This document shows, in pieces, positions 40,835 to 50,925 of a DNA stretch of 64,000 bases; within the stretch, counting starts at the first letter, position 1; the number at the start of each line of letters is the position of its first letter. The translations under genes were made by a program, and so were the position numbers. The DNA lies in the NCBI RefSeq assembly GCF_904846185.1, contig NZ_CAJGZQ010000006.1, positions 62,001 to 126,000 on the forward strand. Direction: 5' to 3'. Origin of the DNA: Psychrobacter immobilis. Lineage in GTDB: Bacteria > Pseudomonadota > Gammaproteobacteria > Pseudomonadales > Moraxellaceae. The notes beneath the pieces were generated by a model, which was not told where the DNA came from, made no database searches, and saw only the letters and a list, made by a program, of their open reading frames with translations.

Positions 40835-42061
40835 TTAAAACAAAATACGCACACGAATCGTTTCTTCTACGTCTTTTAGTTGATCTAGTGCGGCATCTGA
40901 ATCGTTATAATCAACATCCATCACTAGATAACCGACATCGCCCTCTGTCATCAGGCTTTGCGCGAGGATGTTAATCCCTGCTTCTGCAAACAGACGGTTA
41001 ATCTGTGACAGCACGCCTGGTACGTTTCTATGAATATGTAGCAGACGGTGTGAGTTTTCTTTGAACGGAACAGAAACTTCTGGGAAGTTGACTGCGGTTG
41101 CCGTATCACCTTGGTCAGAGTATCTAACGAACTTATCAGCGACTTCAAGTCCGATATTGGCCTGCGCTTCTTGCGTTGAACCACCAATATGCGGCGTCAA
41201 GATGACGTTATCAAATTTACGCAGTGGTGATTCAAACTCTTCATCAGCTGATTTTGGCTCTTTCGGGAATACGTCGATCGCTGCGCCCAAGATTTTACCA
41301 GATTCAAGCACAGCGGCTAAATCATCAATCTCTACGCAAGTACCACGAGCGGCATTGATGAAGTAGCTGCCGTCTTTCATATGGGCGAACTGCTCAGCTT
41401 TCATCATGTAGCGGGTGCTTGGTACATCAGGTACATGCAAAGTCACGATGTCAGCCGTTGATAGTAGCTCTTCTAAGCTACCTACTTGTACCGCATTACC
41501 TAGTGGCAATTTGGTCACAGCATCATGATAAATGACTTTCATGCCAAAGCTTTCTGCCAAGACAGACAGTTGCGAGCCAATAGAGCCGTAACCGACGATA
41601 CCGATCGTCTTACCACGTACTTCATGTGAGTTGGTCGCAGACTTGCCCCAACCGCCACGATGTACGGTCGCGTTCTTTTCAGGAATGCCGCGATATAGCA
41701 TGATGGCTTCGGCCAATACCAATTCAGCCACCGAACGGGTATTTGAGTATGGCGCGTTAAAGACGGGAATACCCAAATCACGAGCGGCGTCTAAGTCTAC
41801 TTGGTTAGTACCGATACAAAAGCAGCCAATACCGATGAGCTTGTGCGCGTGCTCAAGTACTTCACGTGTCAATTGCGTACGCGAACGGATACCGATAAAG
41901 TGAGCGTCTTTAATCTTTTCGATCAGCTCATCTTGATCTAATGCGTGACTGATATTCTCGATATTATGATAACCAGCTCCTTCCAATACTTTTAAAGCAT
42001 TGTCATGTAGACCTTCAAGCAATAAAAACCGGATTTTGTCTTTTTGTAGTGATAACGCCAT
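40835..42061 (-). CDS. serA: D-3-phosphoglycerate dehydrogenase
   Basis: First committed step of serine synthesis; NAD-dependent oxidation of 3-phosphoglycerate. 408 residues: substrate domain, NAD motif GYGSIGSQLSVLAE (about 155), catalytic NAARGTCVEIDDLA (Arg) and LTPHIGGSTQEA (His), and a C-terminal ACT domain (HRLLHIHRNVPGVLSQINRLF, then LVMDVDYND) for serine feedback. SerA can also reduce 2-oxoglutarate to D-2-hydroxyglutarate. ATG with AGGACA about 11 nt upstream. A divergent FAD dehydrogenase lies 480 bp to the right. Confidence 0.97.
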   Translation of the reverse strand: MALSLQKDKIRFLLLEGLHDNALKVLEGAGYHNIENISHALDQDELIEKIKDAHFIGIRSRTQLTREVLEHAHKLIGIGCFCIGTNQVDLDAARDLGIPVFNAPYSNTRSVAELVLAEAIMLYRGIPEKNATVHRGGWGKSATNSHEVRGKTIGIVGYGSIGSQLSVLAESFGMKVIYHDAVTKLPLGNAVQVGSLEELLSTADIVTLHVPDVPSTRYMMKAEQFAHMKDGSYFINAARGTCVEIDDLAAVLESGKILGAAIDVFPKEPKSADEEFESPLRKFDNVILTPHIGGSTQEAQANIGLEVADKFVRYSDQGDTATAVNFPEVSVPFKENSHRLLHIHRNVPGVLSQINRLFAEAGINILAQSLMTEGDVGYLVMDVDYNDSDAALDQLKDVEETIRVRILF

Positions 42062-42542
42062 ATGAGAACTGTCCTATAATTGTCTTGTAAAATTATCTGA
42101 GGGATAATCTGTAGTCGAAGCCGTTTAAAGTAGGTACAAAGTAACCAAGCGCAAACCATACACTGAGTACATTAAATGAGGTTAACGTCGTAACCACTTA
42201 CCAATGCTTTAACTATAGGGTGGGTGAAACGAAAACAGTCTGGATATCTTACACAAAATTGGGCGGCGATGTTAGCAGATTAGATGAATTATTGGTTATC
42301 AAGCCTGAAAACTTTTTATGCTATAGTAAATCACGCTGTTCGACGTTTATTAAACTATTTTTTGCCATTTACCGCCATATAAGCACGCAACATGACATCT
42401 TTCTATCATTGCTTTACTGGCTCACTTATAATCATATAAATACGTACTATATAAACATACCTATGTGGCTATGTTTATATCCATTTAGCGATATAATAAT
42501 CCCCTTTAGGCATAGCGCTTACGTTTATACCGAGATTTGACC
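42062..42542. promoter_or_regulatory. divergent serA / D2HGDH intergenic region with repeat copy B
   Basis: 481 bp that must carry promoters for both genes. Copy B of the interspersed repeat (42111-42194) lies near serA, and its right flank continues with CTTTAACTATAGGGTGGGTG. The 106-codon open frame from 42220 to 42540 is not supported: no ribosome site and no family. I cannot assign promoters with confidence. Confidence 0.5.
42111..42194. repeat. interspersed degenerate repeat, copy B
   Basis: Aligns with copies A (30144-30225) and C (57826-57903). Copy B has TAGTCGAAG, TTTAAAGTAGGTACAAAGTA, ACCAAGCGCAAACCATAC, TACATTAAATGAGGTTAACG and GTAAC in order. It keeps the GCGCAAA block shared with copy C. 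Confidence 0.55.
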
Positions 42543-43985
42543 ATGACTTCTTTATCTAGCCAAAGCACCTCTGCAACCCATACAGCTGCTGTTCAAACTA
42601 TTTTGAGCACTTTGATGGATGTTCATCAGTTTGACGCCAGCCAAATCAAAACCGACCCTGAGAGCTTAGAGCATTGGGGCAAGGACTGGACCAAGCATTT
42701 TGCGCCTGCTGCTGCTGCCATCGTCTTCCCAAAGACCACTGAGCAAGTACAAGCCATCGTACTGCTTGCCAATGAGCACAATGTGGTGCTAACGCCAAGT
42801 GGCGGTCGTACCGGTTTGTCAGCTGGCGCCGTCGCCGCCAATGGCGAGATTGTCGTCAGTATGGATAAAATGAACCGTATCGGACAATTCTATCAAGCCG
42901 ATCGAATAGTTGAAGTCGAAGCAGGTGTTATCACGCAGCAGTTGCAAGCATTCGCAGAGTCTAAAAACTTGTACTACCCTGTCGACTTTGCCTCAGCTGG
43001 CTCAAGTCAAATAGGTGGCAATATTGGCACCAATGCAGGCGGTATCAAAGTCATACGCTATGGCATGACTCGTCAATGGATCATGGGGCTGACAGTGGTC
43101 ACTGGTAAAGGCGATATCTTGCAGCTCAATCGCGGTATGGTCAAGAACGCCACGGGTTATGACTTGCGTCAATTGTTTATCGGTAGCGAAGGCACACTTG
43201 GGCTTGTCACCCATGCGCAAATCAAGCTTGAGCGTCAGCCACAAGACTTAAATGTCATGGTACTTGGTATGGACAGCTTTAATGATGTGATGAATGTGCT
43301 ATCAGCCTTTCAAGCGAAGATTGACTTGACCGCGTTTGAATTCTTTGATGATGTGGCGATTGATAAGTTGATGGCACACGGTCAAGTACAAGAGCCATTT
43401 GAGTCGCGTACCAAGTTCTATACGCTATTAGAGTTCGAAGCGCCGTACGAGCCGATCATGGATAAAGCCATGGCGATATTTGAGCATTGTATGGAGCAAG
43501 GCTGGGTCGTCGATGGTGTCATGAGCCAGAGCTTGGCACAGGCTGAAGAGCTGTGGAAATTGCGCGAATACATTTCTGAAACCATTTCAGTATTTACCCC
43601 TTATAAGAACGATGTATCCGTACTGATAAGCTATGTCCCTGAGTTTATCACCGAGATTGATCACATCGTCAGCAGCAACTACCCTGACTTTGAGGTTTGC
43701 TGGTTCGGTCATATCGGCGATGGCAACTTGCATCTTAATATTCTAAAGCCTGAAAACATGAGCAAAGATGATTTCTTCGCCGAGTGTCAAATCGTCAACA
43801 AACACGTGTTTGAGACGGTACAGAAGTATGGCGGTTCGGTTTCGGCTGAACATGGCGTCGGTATGACTAAAAAGCCTTATTTACAATATAGCCGCAGTGA
43901 GACTGAGATTGAGTACTTACGAGAGGTAAAAAAAGTCTTTGATCCAAATAACATTATGAACCGTGGCAAAATTTTTGATATGTAA
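42543..43985 (+). CDS. FAD-linked D-2-hydroxyacid dehydrogenase (D-2-hydroxyglutarate / glycolate oxidase GlcD-like)
   Basis: A 480-residue flavoprotein of the VAO/PCMH family. The PP-loop is TPSGGRTGLSAGAV (near residue 85), the FAD block SAGSSQIGGNIGTNAGGI follows, and the C-terminal FAD-oxidase_C domain ends GHIGDGNLHLNI (metal site), SAEHGVGMTKKPYL and FDPNNIMNRGKIF. The serA neighbour favours D-2-hydroxyglutarate dehydrogenase, since in Pseudomonas that enzyme pulls SerA forward; a GlcD-type glycolate or lactate enzyme is not excluded. ATG 42543 is preferred over TTG 42537. Confidence 0.85.
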   Translation: MTSLSSQSTSATHTAAVQTILSTLMDVHQFDASQIKTDPESLEHWGKDWTKHFAPAAAAIVFPKTTEQVQAIVLLANEHNVVLTPSGGRTGLSAGAVAANGEIVVSMDKMNRIGQFYQADRIVEVEAGVITQQLQAFAESKNLYYPVDFASAGSSQIGGNIGTNAGGIKVIRYGMTRQWIMGLTVVTGKGDILQLNRGMVKNATGYDLRQLFIGSEGTLGLVTHAQIKLERQPQDLNVMVLGMDSFNDVMNVLSAFQAKIDLTAFEFFDDVAIDKLMAHGQVQEPFESRTKFYTLLEFEAPYEPIMDKAMAIFEHCMEQGWVVDGVMSQSLAQAEELWKLREYISETISVFTPYKNDVSVLISYVPEFITEIDHIVSSNYPDFEVCWFGHIGDGNLHLNILKPENMSKDDFFAECQIVNKHVFETVQKYGGSVSAEHGVGMTKKPYLQYSRSETEIEYLREVKKVFDPNNIMNRGKIFDM

Positions 43986-44025
43986 TTGCTTATTTAATAA
44001 TTAAAGTAATAAATAAGCGAGTATG

Positions 44026-44063
44026 AAAAAGACGCTAAACGTGATGGTTTAGCGTCTTTTTTT
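44026..44063. terminator. bidirectional terminator between D2HGDH and BLUF genes
   Basis: The 15-bp stem AAAAAGACGCTAAAC (44026-44040) / GTTTAGCGTCTTTTT (44047-44061) has T runs on both strands and separates two convergent genes. Confidence 0.9.
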
Positions 44064-44082
44064 GGCTTATCAAAGCGATTAT

Positions 44083-44712
44083 TTATAAAAATAACAACAC
44101 TAGCGCTACCACTAATAACACACTTAAAAAACCTTGAACGATTAAAAATGCTTGGTGCGGGGCGGCGATATGACGAAACATGTTGCCCAGTGCATTATAG
44201 GTAATACCAGCCGCTTTGATATGTGGCGGCGTATCAAAGGTTTTGATGATTTGTAAAAAATTCTCGGTACGATCAGGTGACCAATTATGCGGCGCAAATG
44301 GCAAATATGGCGATAATTGTGCGGCTTGCTTTTTGCTCGCTGGTGACCATAACCAACGCTCTAAAAATAATAAGCGCATACGCCAATCCGCAAAACGGCG
44401 ATGTTCTATCGTCTGCAACAGCAATATTTCAGTATTCTTATGACGATTATCCGCAAATATGCGTTGCTTTAAGGCAAATACGTGCGCTTTCTCACCTTCG
44501 ATGCATTGCAAAAAATGACCACTACCATAACATAGAGTACCTGTAATGCCATGCTGTTGATTATAGTTACGCGCATGACATTCTACTTCATCAAATATAG
44601 AGGCGCTTAAACGTGAGACAAGCGTCAAACTACTAACATACACCAATTGAACCAGCGCTGAGTCTTCTATCTCATCCCAGCTACTGACTCTATTGTTGTG
44701 ACTTGAGGGCAT
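44083..44712 (-). CDS. BLUF-domain blue-light sensor with C-terminal membrane segment
   Basis: A 209-residue FAD-binding photoreceptor. BLUF hallmarks: flavin-contacting Tyr in LVYVSSLT (about 23), Asn in YNQQHGITGTLCY, Gln in HFLQCIEGE, RRFADWRM with the Trp/Met of beta-5. The BLUF fold fills about residues 18-118; 120-185 is a helical linker (ADWRMRLLFLERWLWSP, KKQAAQL). The last 22 residues (FLIVQGFLSVLLVVALVLLFL) form a membrane helix, so the sensor would face the cytosol anchored by its tail. No GGDEF/EAL output domain is fused. It starts at ATG 44712 with no clear ribosome site. Confidence 0.87.
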   Translation of the reverse strand: MPSSHNNRVSSWDEIEDSALVQLVYVSSLTLVSRLSASIFDEVECHARNYNQQHGITGTLCYGSGHFLQCIEGEKAHVFALKQRIFADNRHKNTEILLLQTIEHRRFADWRMRLLFLERWLWSPASKKQAAQLSPYLPFAPHNWSPDRTENFLQIIKTFDTPPHIKAAGITYNALGNMFRHIAAPHQAFLIVQGFLSVLLVVALVLLFL

Positions 44713-45312
44713 AATAAAAAAATCCTAAAAAACCGATTAAATAAGGCTAAACAAAACAAACACAACAACGCCCCAATAAAAAAGACAGCGACTCACAAAA
44801 ACGTAGCAAATAGTTACCACGTTAAACTGTCATTACTTGAGTAGCTTGTTATGATAACCAGCAAAACAAATAGATCAAAACGAAGCGCTCTAAGATATGC
44901 TATTTAAAAATAATGTTAAGCTAACAAAATATCTGTACTGACACCCTCAGGTTAGAAGCTGTACCAAACACTTGGCTTGTATTAACCCCAACGACTGTTT
45001 GTGAACATTGTGGAAAATTTTATAGTCACTTTAATTCATAGCTACTCTCATTTACAGGCACTCTAATTTGTAGCTACTTTAAAATGATATGAGATTCAAA
45101 AAACACGTCAGTAACGCCAAAGCTGACAGAAGTTATAAGATAAATTATCTTCATAACCTATTGTAAATACAGTGATAATTGATTGTAACGATAATATTTT
45201 ATGATTGGAATATTTTTATCACTTTTTTTACACAAAAAATTGCCAACTGAATTGTGGCAACGCATGCTATTTGATATCACTAAAATTAATAAAGATCCAA
45301 AACAGGAACATT
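44713..45312. other. 600-bp gap between BLUF and GNAT-nitrilase genes, with a duplicated 24-bp element
   Basis: AT-rich divergent gap. A diverged direct repeat lies at 45025-45051 and 45057-45080 (GTCACTTTAATTCATAGCTACTCT against GGCACTCTAATTTGTAGCTACTTT, 19 of 24 identical). The long minus-side open frames are not supported. No promoter assigned. Confidence 0.5.
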
Positions 45313-46950
45313 ATGAGCAAAATAGAAAAACTAGACGACTTTCATCTAACCATCGCTGAAATCAAGAAAAAAGACTATCCACAATTAAAAGCACTGATGG
45401 ATCGTGTCTATGTCAACTTGGGCGGTGCATGGTCAAAGAACACTATTAACACCTTAATTGATGCCTTCCCTGAAGGTCAGATCGCTTTATTTGACCATGA
45501 TCAATTGATTGGTATCGTGTTATCTATGCGTGTTGATTATGCCACGTTTTCTAACCCGCACACCTACGACGACTTGATTGGTCATAAAGAAATTATCAGA
45601 GACAACCCTGAAGGCGATGCTATTTACGGTTTAGATGCGCTGATCGACCCTGAATACCGTGGTTACCGCCTAGGACGTCGATTATACGATGCCCGTAAAG
45701 AGCTGTGTCGCCAGTTAAACTTCCGAGCTATTTTGGCTGGTGGTCGTATCCCGAACTATCATAACCATCAAGATCTCACACCTGGTGAATATATTGAAGC
45801 CGTTGCGGCTCGTGAAATTCATGATTCTGCGTTGTCTTTCCAACTCTCAAATGGCTTTATCGTCAAGCGTATCTTAACAGCTTATTTGCCTGACGATAAA
45901 CAATCTAAAGGTTTTGCTACTCTACTTGAGTGGGCAAATATTTATTATGAGCCGCAGGACTATAAGCCAAACACTCGTAAGTCTGAGGTGCGTATTGGTG
46001 GCATCCAATGGCAAATGCGTGAAGTCGAGTCACCTGAAGAGCTGCTGCAGCAAGTCGAATTCTTTGTCGATATTATGGCTGATTACAACTCTGACTTTGC
46101 TTGTTTACCAGAATTCTTTAACGCACCATTGATGGGGCTGTGTGAATCGACGGATCAAAACGTCGCTATTCGATTTTTAGCCGGTTATACAGAATGGTTT
46201 AAAAATGAGATATCGCATTTAGCGGTCAGCTACAACGTCAACGTCATTACAGGCTCTATGCCGTACTTGGACGAGGACGATACATTATATAATGTCAGCT
46301 ACTTGTGCCGCCGCGATGGTACGGTCGAAGAGCAGCGCAAAATCCATATTACCCCGCATGAACGTAGCGCTTGGGTCATCGAAGGCGGTGACGAGGTCAA
46401 GGTGTTTGATACCGATGCTGGTCGTATTGGTATTTTGGTCTGTTATGATGTTGAATTTCCTGAGCTTGCCCGCCTCATGGCACTTGATGACATGGACATC
46501 TTGTTCGTCCCATTTTGGACCGATACGCAAAACGGCTATCTACGCGTGCGCCACTGCGCCCAAGCACGTGCAATTGAAAACGAATGCTATGTGATGATTT
46601 GTGGTTCGGTTGGTAACTTACCACAAGTTGAAAGTCTCGATATTCAATATGCGCAGTCTTCTATCTTCTCGCCATCAGATTTTGCTTTCCCGCATGATGC
46701 GATCATGGCAGAAACCACCGCCAACACTGAGATGGTATTTTTCTCAGATGTGAACTTAGACAAGCTTATTCATGTCCGTAACGAAGGCTCGGTACATAAT
46801 CTGCTTGATCGCCGTGATGACTTGTATAGTTTGAAATGGAAGAGAAAATCTAAAGTATCAGCCAGTAAGCTAAGCGATGATGAGCGCCTCGAAAACTCTG
46901 GTAGTGTCCTGCTCGGTGACCCACTACAAAACCGTGCGCAAAAACCTTAA
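45313..46950 (+). CDS. GNAT acetyltransferase / carbon-nitrogen hydrolase fusion
   Basis: A 545-residue two-domain enzyme. Residues about 10-225 are a GNAT fold (YGLDALIDPEYRGYRLGRRLYDARKELC with the acetyl-CoA loop). Residues about 240-530 are a nitrilase-superfamily domain with catalytic Glu in CLPEFFNAPL, Lys in QRKIHITPHE and Cys in ILVCYDVEFPELARL. The same fusion is known in B. subtilis YhcX and others; the substrate is unknown. ATG 45313 has AGGAACATT upstream; the longer frame adds a hydrophobic pseudo-N-terminus. No partner gene is obvious; the next gene starts 145 bp downstream. Confidence 0.88.
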   Translation: MSKIEKLDDFHLTIAEIKKKDYPQLKALMDRVYVNLGGAWSKNTINTLIDAFPEGQIALFDHDQLIGIVLSMRVDYATFSNPHTYDDLIGHKEIIRDNPEGDAIYGLDALIDPEYRGYRLGRRLYDARKELCRQLNFRAILAGGRIPNYHNHQDLTPGEYIEAVAAREIHDSALSFQLSNGFIVKRILTAYLPDDKQSKGFATLLEWANIYYEPQDYKPNTRKSEVRIGGIQWQMREVESPEELLQQVEFFVDIMADYNSDFACLPEFFNAPLMGLCESTDQNVAIRFLAGYTEWFKNEISHLAVSYNVNVITGSMPYLDEDDTLYNVSYLCRRDGTVEEQRKIHITPHERSAWVIEGGDEVKVFDTDAGRIGILVCYDVEFPELARLMALDDMDILFVPFWTDTQNGYLRVRHCAQARAIENECYVMICGSVGNLPQVESLDIQYAQSSIFSPSDFAFPHDAIMAETTANTEMVFFSDVNLDKLIHVRNEGSVHNLLDRRDDLYSLKWKRKSKVSASKLSDDERLENSGSVLLGDPLQNRAQKP

Positions 46951-47095
46951 TCAGTCACTTTAAAATACCAACACTGAACACGGTTTAATAAAATTTATGA
47001 ATAATACGGCTGACATTTCAGCCGTTTATTTTTATCTATCAACAACCACTTATCAAAGCCATTTATACAATACCTATAGCAAAAAAGCAGCCATT

Positions 47096-47653
47096 ATGAC
47101 GACTGATACTGATACTGAAAAACCCATTAAAAAGCCAAAGAAAACACCCAAGCAAAAGGGGTTGTCTATCGCTAAAAATCTACTCATATATGGCTTGGTA
47201 TTTGCTGTTATTTATACCGCTATCAATTGGTGGCGACAACCTATCATGCCAGCCAACCCGCAATTGCAACTGACCGATTATCAAGGGCAAGTCGTTGACT
47301 TAGCGGCGCTGAGCAATGAACAACCAACGCTGGTGTATTTTTGGGGCACGTGGTGTCCCATTTGTAGTATCACCTCGCCGACCATAGACAAACTTGCCGC
47401 CGCAAATGATTATCCGGTCGTTACGATTGCCATTAAATCAGGCACTGACCAAGAGCTGCATCGCTACCTTAATGAAAACAGCTATCGCTTTACGACAATA
47501 AACGATCAAGAAGGCAGCATCTTCGCTGATTGGCAAGGGCAAGTGACGCCTTCGTATGTCATCTTAAAGAATGGCGAGATGACTCAAGGTTTGACGGGCA
47601 TTCAACCCTTATGGTCGCTCAAATTGCGCTTATGGTTATCATCAGTTTTTTAA
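47096..47653 (+). CDS. membrane-anchored thioredoxin-like protein (ScsD/TlpA-type)
   Basis: A 185-residue protein with a basic cytoplasmic N-terminus (Lys-rich, residues 1-25), one membrane helix (LLIYGLVFAVIYTAI, about 30-47) and a periplasmic thioredoxin fold with the redox site GTWCPICSITSP (about 90-101) and the cis-Pro loop VTPSYVIL. The CPIC motif and single helix resemble ScsD-type disulfide reductases. The last residues (QPLWSLKLRLWLSSVF) are hydrophobic. The start at 47096 is the second in-frame ATG; the first would add 33 unlikely residues. It may be cotranscribed with the upstream fusion gene. Confidence 0.83.
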   Translation: MTTDTDTEKPIKKPKKTPKQKGLSIAKNLLIYGLVFAVIYTAINWWRQPIMPANPQLQLTDYQGQVVDLAALSNEQPTLVYFWGTWCPICSITSPTIDKLAAANDYPVVTIAIKSGTDQELHRYLNENSYRFTTINDQEGSIFADWQGQVTPSYVILKNGEMTQGLTGIQPLWSLKLRLWLSSVF

Positions 47654-48078
47654 TGCTTAGCCTGCTGTTTAGAGTCCAATTATTTAGAGTTCAGTCGGTA
47701 GACAATGGCACTTGCCATCCGTATGATTCAATAGGTGATGCATCACTGATATAGATAATTGGTTTTGGCTAAAATAAGGACAATACTGACCAGCTCTTTT
47801 TACCCTAGCCTTTTTGTCATATAATAGCCGCCAATCTCATTGCCTCTTTTTAGTTTATTGCTATCACGGTATTTTATTATCCATAAGCATATTTTATGTT
47901 GCATTCGTCTCGATAGCATTTATTATTGACGTGAGCATATTTATGACGTTGATGCACAGCGATATATTATAAGTGAGAAAGCGATCATCAACGGTTAAGC
48001 AGCCAGCTAAGCATTACCCTAAATGTCACATCTGACTTTACATCGATTTTTAATCCATTTTCTAAAAAGACACCTTCT
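47654..48078. other. 425-bp gap before ileS with a possible promoter
   Basis: A TATAAT hexamer lies at 47820-47825 with no good -35 box; if used, the ileS leader is about 250 nt. A short perfect stem ATGGCA/TGCCAT lies at about 47704-47717. There is no T-box motif or other gene. The region is otherwise featureless. Confidence 0.4.
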
Positions 48079-50925
48079 ATGACTGATAAAAGTACTGATA
48101 CGCCAAGCCAGGATTATAAAGACACGCTAAACCTTGCCGATACGCCATTTGCGATGCGTGCCAACCTTGCCAAGCGCGAGCCAGATTGGCTTGCTGCTTG
48201 GGAAGCGGATGATGTGTACGGCAAAATTCGTCAGGCACGTGCTGGGGCGACCAAATACATTTTGCACGATGGCCCTCCTTACGCCAACGGTCAGATTCAC
48301 TTGGGTCACGCGGTTAATAAAGTACTCAAAGACATTATCGTGAAGTCAAAAACGCTATCCGGTTTTGACGCGCCTTATGTCCCCGGTTGGGACTGTCATG
48401 GTTTGCCTATCGAGCAAAAGGTCGAAGCCAAAGTCGGCAAAGTCGGTCAAAAAGTATCGGCGACTGAGTTCCGCGGTCTATGCCGCGAGTATGCGAGCAC
48501 CCAGATTGAATTGCAAAAGGCAGATTTTAAGCGTCTAGGCGTATTTGGCGATTGGGACAACCCTTATCTAACGATGAACTTCCATCAAGAAGCCAACATC
48601 GTACGCGCCCTTGCCAAAATTTATGACAATGGTCATGTCACTCGCGGTATGAAGCCAGTCAACTGGTGCTTAGACTGTAGCTCTGCGCTGGCTGAGGCGG
48701 AAGTGGAATACCAAGATAAAGTATCTGATGCTATCTATGTGAGCTTCGATGTTTTGGATACCGATAAGGTTGCGGCGTTGGCTGACGTAGTGGGTAATAT
48801 CGCCGCTGTTATTTGGACGACGACACCTTGGACGCTACCTGCTAACCAAGCCATCTCTGTACATCCTGAGCATAACTATAGTGTGGTGGCGACTGAAAAA
48901 GGTAATTTGCTATTAGCCGCGGATTTGGTTGAAACAGCACTAACGGAACTCAAACTAGAAAATAACGGTATCCTAGCGACCGTATCTGGGCGCGAGCTTG
49001 AAGGCTTGCGTGCCCAGCATCCACTGATTGCAGACCGTCAAGTGCCATTAATCCTAGGCGATCACGTAACCACAGATAGTGGTACTGGACTCGTGCACAC
49101 GGCACCCGGTCATGGTCTTGACGATTATATCGTCGGTCTTAAATATAACTTACCTGTTGAAAACCCAGTCAGTGGTACGGGCGTCTACCTAGACAGCGCA
49201 GCGGTATTTGCGGGCGAACACATTTATAAGGCCAATCCAAAAATCATCGCCGCACTGCACGACAATGGACATCTAATCAGTCATACCAAGATTGAGCATA
49301 GCTATCCACATTGCTGGCGTCATAAGTCACCGATTATTTTCCGCGCAACGCCGCAGTGGTTTATTAATATGGAAACCAAAGGTCTGCGTGAGCGTGCCCT
49401 TGCTGATATTCCAGCAGTAAGCTGGACACCAGCATGGGGACAAAACCGTATTGAAGCCATGATGACGGGTCGCCCAGACTGGTGTATCTCACGTCAGCGT
49501 ACATGGGGCGTGCCGATTACTTTCTTTACCCATAAAGAAACAGGCGAGCTGCATCCAAACACGCTTGAGCTGATGGAAGTCGCTGCACAAAAAATCGATG
49601 CGGGCGGTGTGGAAGCTTGGTTTGATGCCAGCTGTGAAGATTTCTTAGGGGCGGAAGCCGCGGACTATGACAAAGCAACCGACACCTTAGACGTTTGGTT
49701 TGACTCTGGCACGACGCATTTTGCCGTACTTGAACAACGCGATGAATTGACCAACCCAGCAGATATCTACTTGGAAGGCTCTGACCAACATCGCGGTTGG
49801 TTCCAGACGTCATTATTGACTTCAGAAGCCATGTACGGTCGCCCACCATTTAAGCAAGTACTGACGCATGGTTTTGTGGTTGATGAAAACGGTCGCAAGA
49901 TGAGTAAATCACTTGGCAATATCATCACGCCGCAGGAAGAGATCAACAAAACAGGCGCGGACATGCTGCGTTTGTGGATTGCCTCAAGCGACTATCGCTA
50001 TGAGATGAGCGCAGGTAAAACGGTCTTTAAAGGTGCAATCGATATGTATCGCCGTATCCGTAACACCCTGCGTTTCTTACTTGCCAATACCGACGACTTT
50101 GATCCTGCGACCAACAGCGTCGATATCAATGAGCTGGTCAGCCTTGATAAATTCATCATTGAGCGCGCGCAAACCGTGCAAGCACAAATCATCAGTGCTT
50201 ATGATGCGATGGATTTTCACCAAGTCACCCAGCATATTACTGCGTTCTGTTCGCAAGATTTGGGTAGCTTCTATTTAGATATTATCAAAGATCGTCAATA
50301 TACGACTCAGACTGATGGACAGCCGCGTCGCTCTGCGCAAACGGCGATTTACCATATCGTTCAGGCACTCATTCGCTGGATTACGCCGATTTTGTCATTC
50401 ACCGCACAAGAAGCGTGGGAAGTATTGCATGGCGCTGACAGTTACGTATTTACTGAAGAATGGTATAAATTTCCAGAATTTGAGCTAAGCGCGATCAGCA
50501 ACGATGACTGGCAACGTATCATGTTGGCAAAGGATATGGTCAATAAACATATCGAAACCGCACGTGGTGAAAAAATCATCAACGCTAACTTGTCTGCCGA
50601 TGTTAATCTATATGCTGACGGTGCAATGCATGAAAGCTTAGCCAAGCTGGGTGAAGAGCTGCGCTTTGTACTAATCACTAGTAGCGCAACTTTGAAACCA
50701 ATGAGCGACGCTCCTGCCGATAAAACAAGCACAGATGAGCAAACTGACGGCAGCACGGATGAATCAGCAGACTTAGTGGTCAATGTGAGCGCCGCAGCTG
50801 GCACCAAGTGCGTACGCTGCTGGCATATCCGTGATGATATCGGTACGGATAGTGCACATCCAGAACTCTGCGCGCGCTGCGTGACTAACGTCAGCGGTGA
50901 TGGTGAGGTGCGCCACTATGCCTAA
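48079..50925 (+). CDS. ileS: isoleucyl-tRNA synthetase
   Basis: Class I synthetase of 948 residues that charges tRNA-Ile and edits valine. Motifs: [12 protein letters not shown] (HIGH), the editing-domain block [25 protein letters not shown], and [10 protein letters not shown] (KMSKS). The C-terminal zinc finger reads [10 protein letters not shown]...CARC after a Ser/Asp/Thr-rich insert ([19 protein letters not shown]). This is the type I enzyme common in proteobacteria and sensitive to mupirocin, by family. It overlaps lspA by 8 nt (lspA ATG inside its last codons), so the two are cotranscribed; ribF is not next to it here. Confidence 0.97.
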   Translation: MTDKSTDTPSQDYKDTLNLADTPFAMRANLAKREPDWLAAWEADDVYGKIRQARAGATKYILHDGPPYANGQIHLGHAVNKVLKDIIVKSKTLSGFDAPYVPGWDCHGLPIEQKVEAKVGKVGQKVSATEFRGLCREYASTQIELQKADFKRLGVFGDWDNPYLTMNFHQEANIVRALAKIYDNGHVTRGMKPVNWCLDCSSALAEAEVEYQDKVSDAIYVSFDVLDTDKVAALADVVGNIAAVIWTTTPWTLPANQAISVHPEHNYSVVATEKGNLLLAADLVETALTELKLENNGILATVSGRELEGLRAQHPLIADRQVPLILGDHVTTDSGTGLVHTAPGHGLDDYIVGLKYNLPVENPVSGTGVYLDSAAVFAGEHIYKANPKIIAALHDNGHLISHTKIEHSYPHCWRHKSPIIFRATPQWFINMETKGLRERALADIPAVSWTPAWGQNRIEAMMTGRPDWCISRQRTWGVPITFFTHKETGELHPNTLELMEVAAQKIDAGGVEAWFDASCEDFLGAEAADYDKATDTLDVWFDSGTTHFAVLEQRDELTNPADIYLEGSDQHRGWFQTSLLTSEAMYGRPPFKQVLTHGFVVDENGRKMSKSLGNIITPQEEINKTGADMLRLWIASSDYRYEMSAGKTVFKGAIDMYRRIRNTLRFLLANTDDFDPATNSVDINELVSLDKFIIERAQTVQAQIISAYDAMDFHQVTQHITAFCSQDLGSFYLDIIKDRQYTTQTDGQPRRSAQTAIYHIVQALIRWITPILSFTAQEAWEVLHGADSYVFTEEWYKFPEFELSAISNDDWQRIMLAKDMVNKHIETARGEKIINANLSADVNLYADGAMHESLAKLGEELRFVLITSSATLKPMSDAPADKTSTDEQTDGSTDESADLVVNVSAAAGTKCVRCWHIRDDIGTDSAHPELCARCVTNVSGDGEVRHYA

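Noticed and set aside
42220..42540. 106-codon plus frame before the FAD dehydrogenase
   Set aside because: No ribosome site, overlaps the repeat flank and promoter region, sequence looks non-coding.
47654..48078. T-box riboswitch before ileS
   Set aside because: No specifier loop or T-box sequence; T-boxes are rare in gammaproteobacteria.
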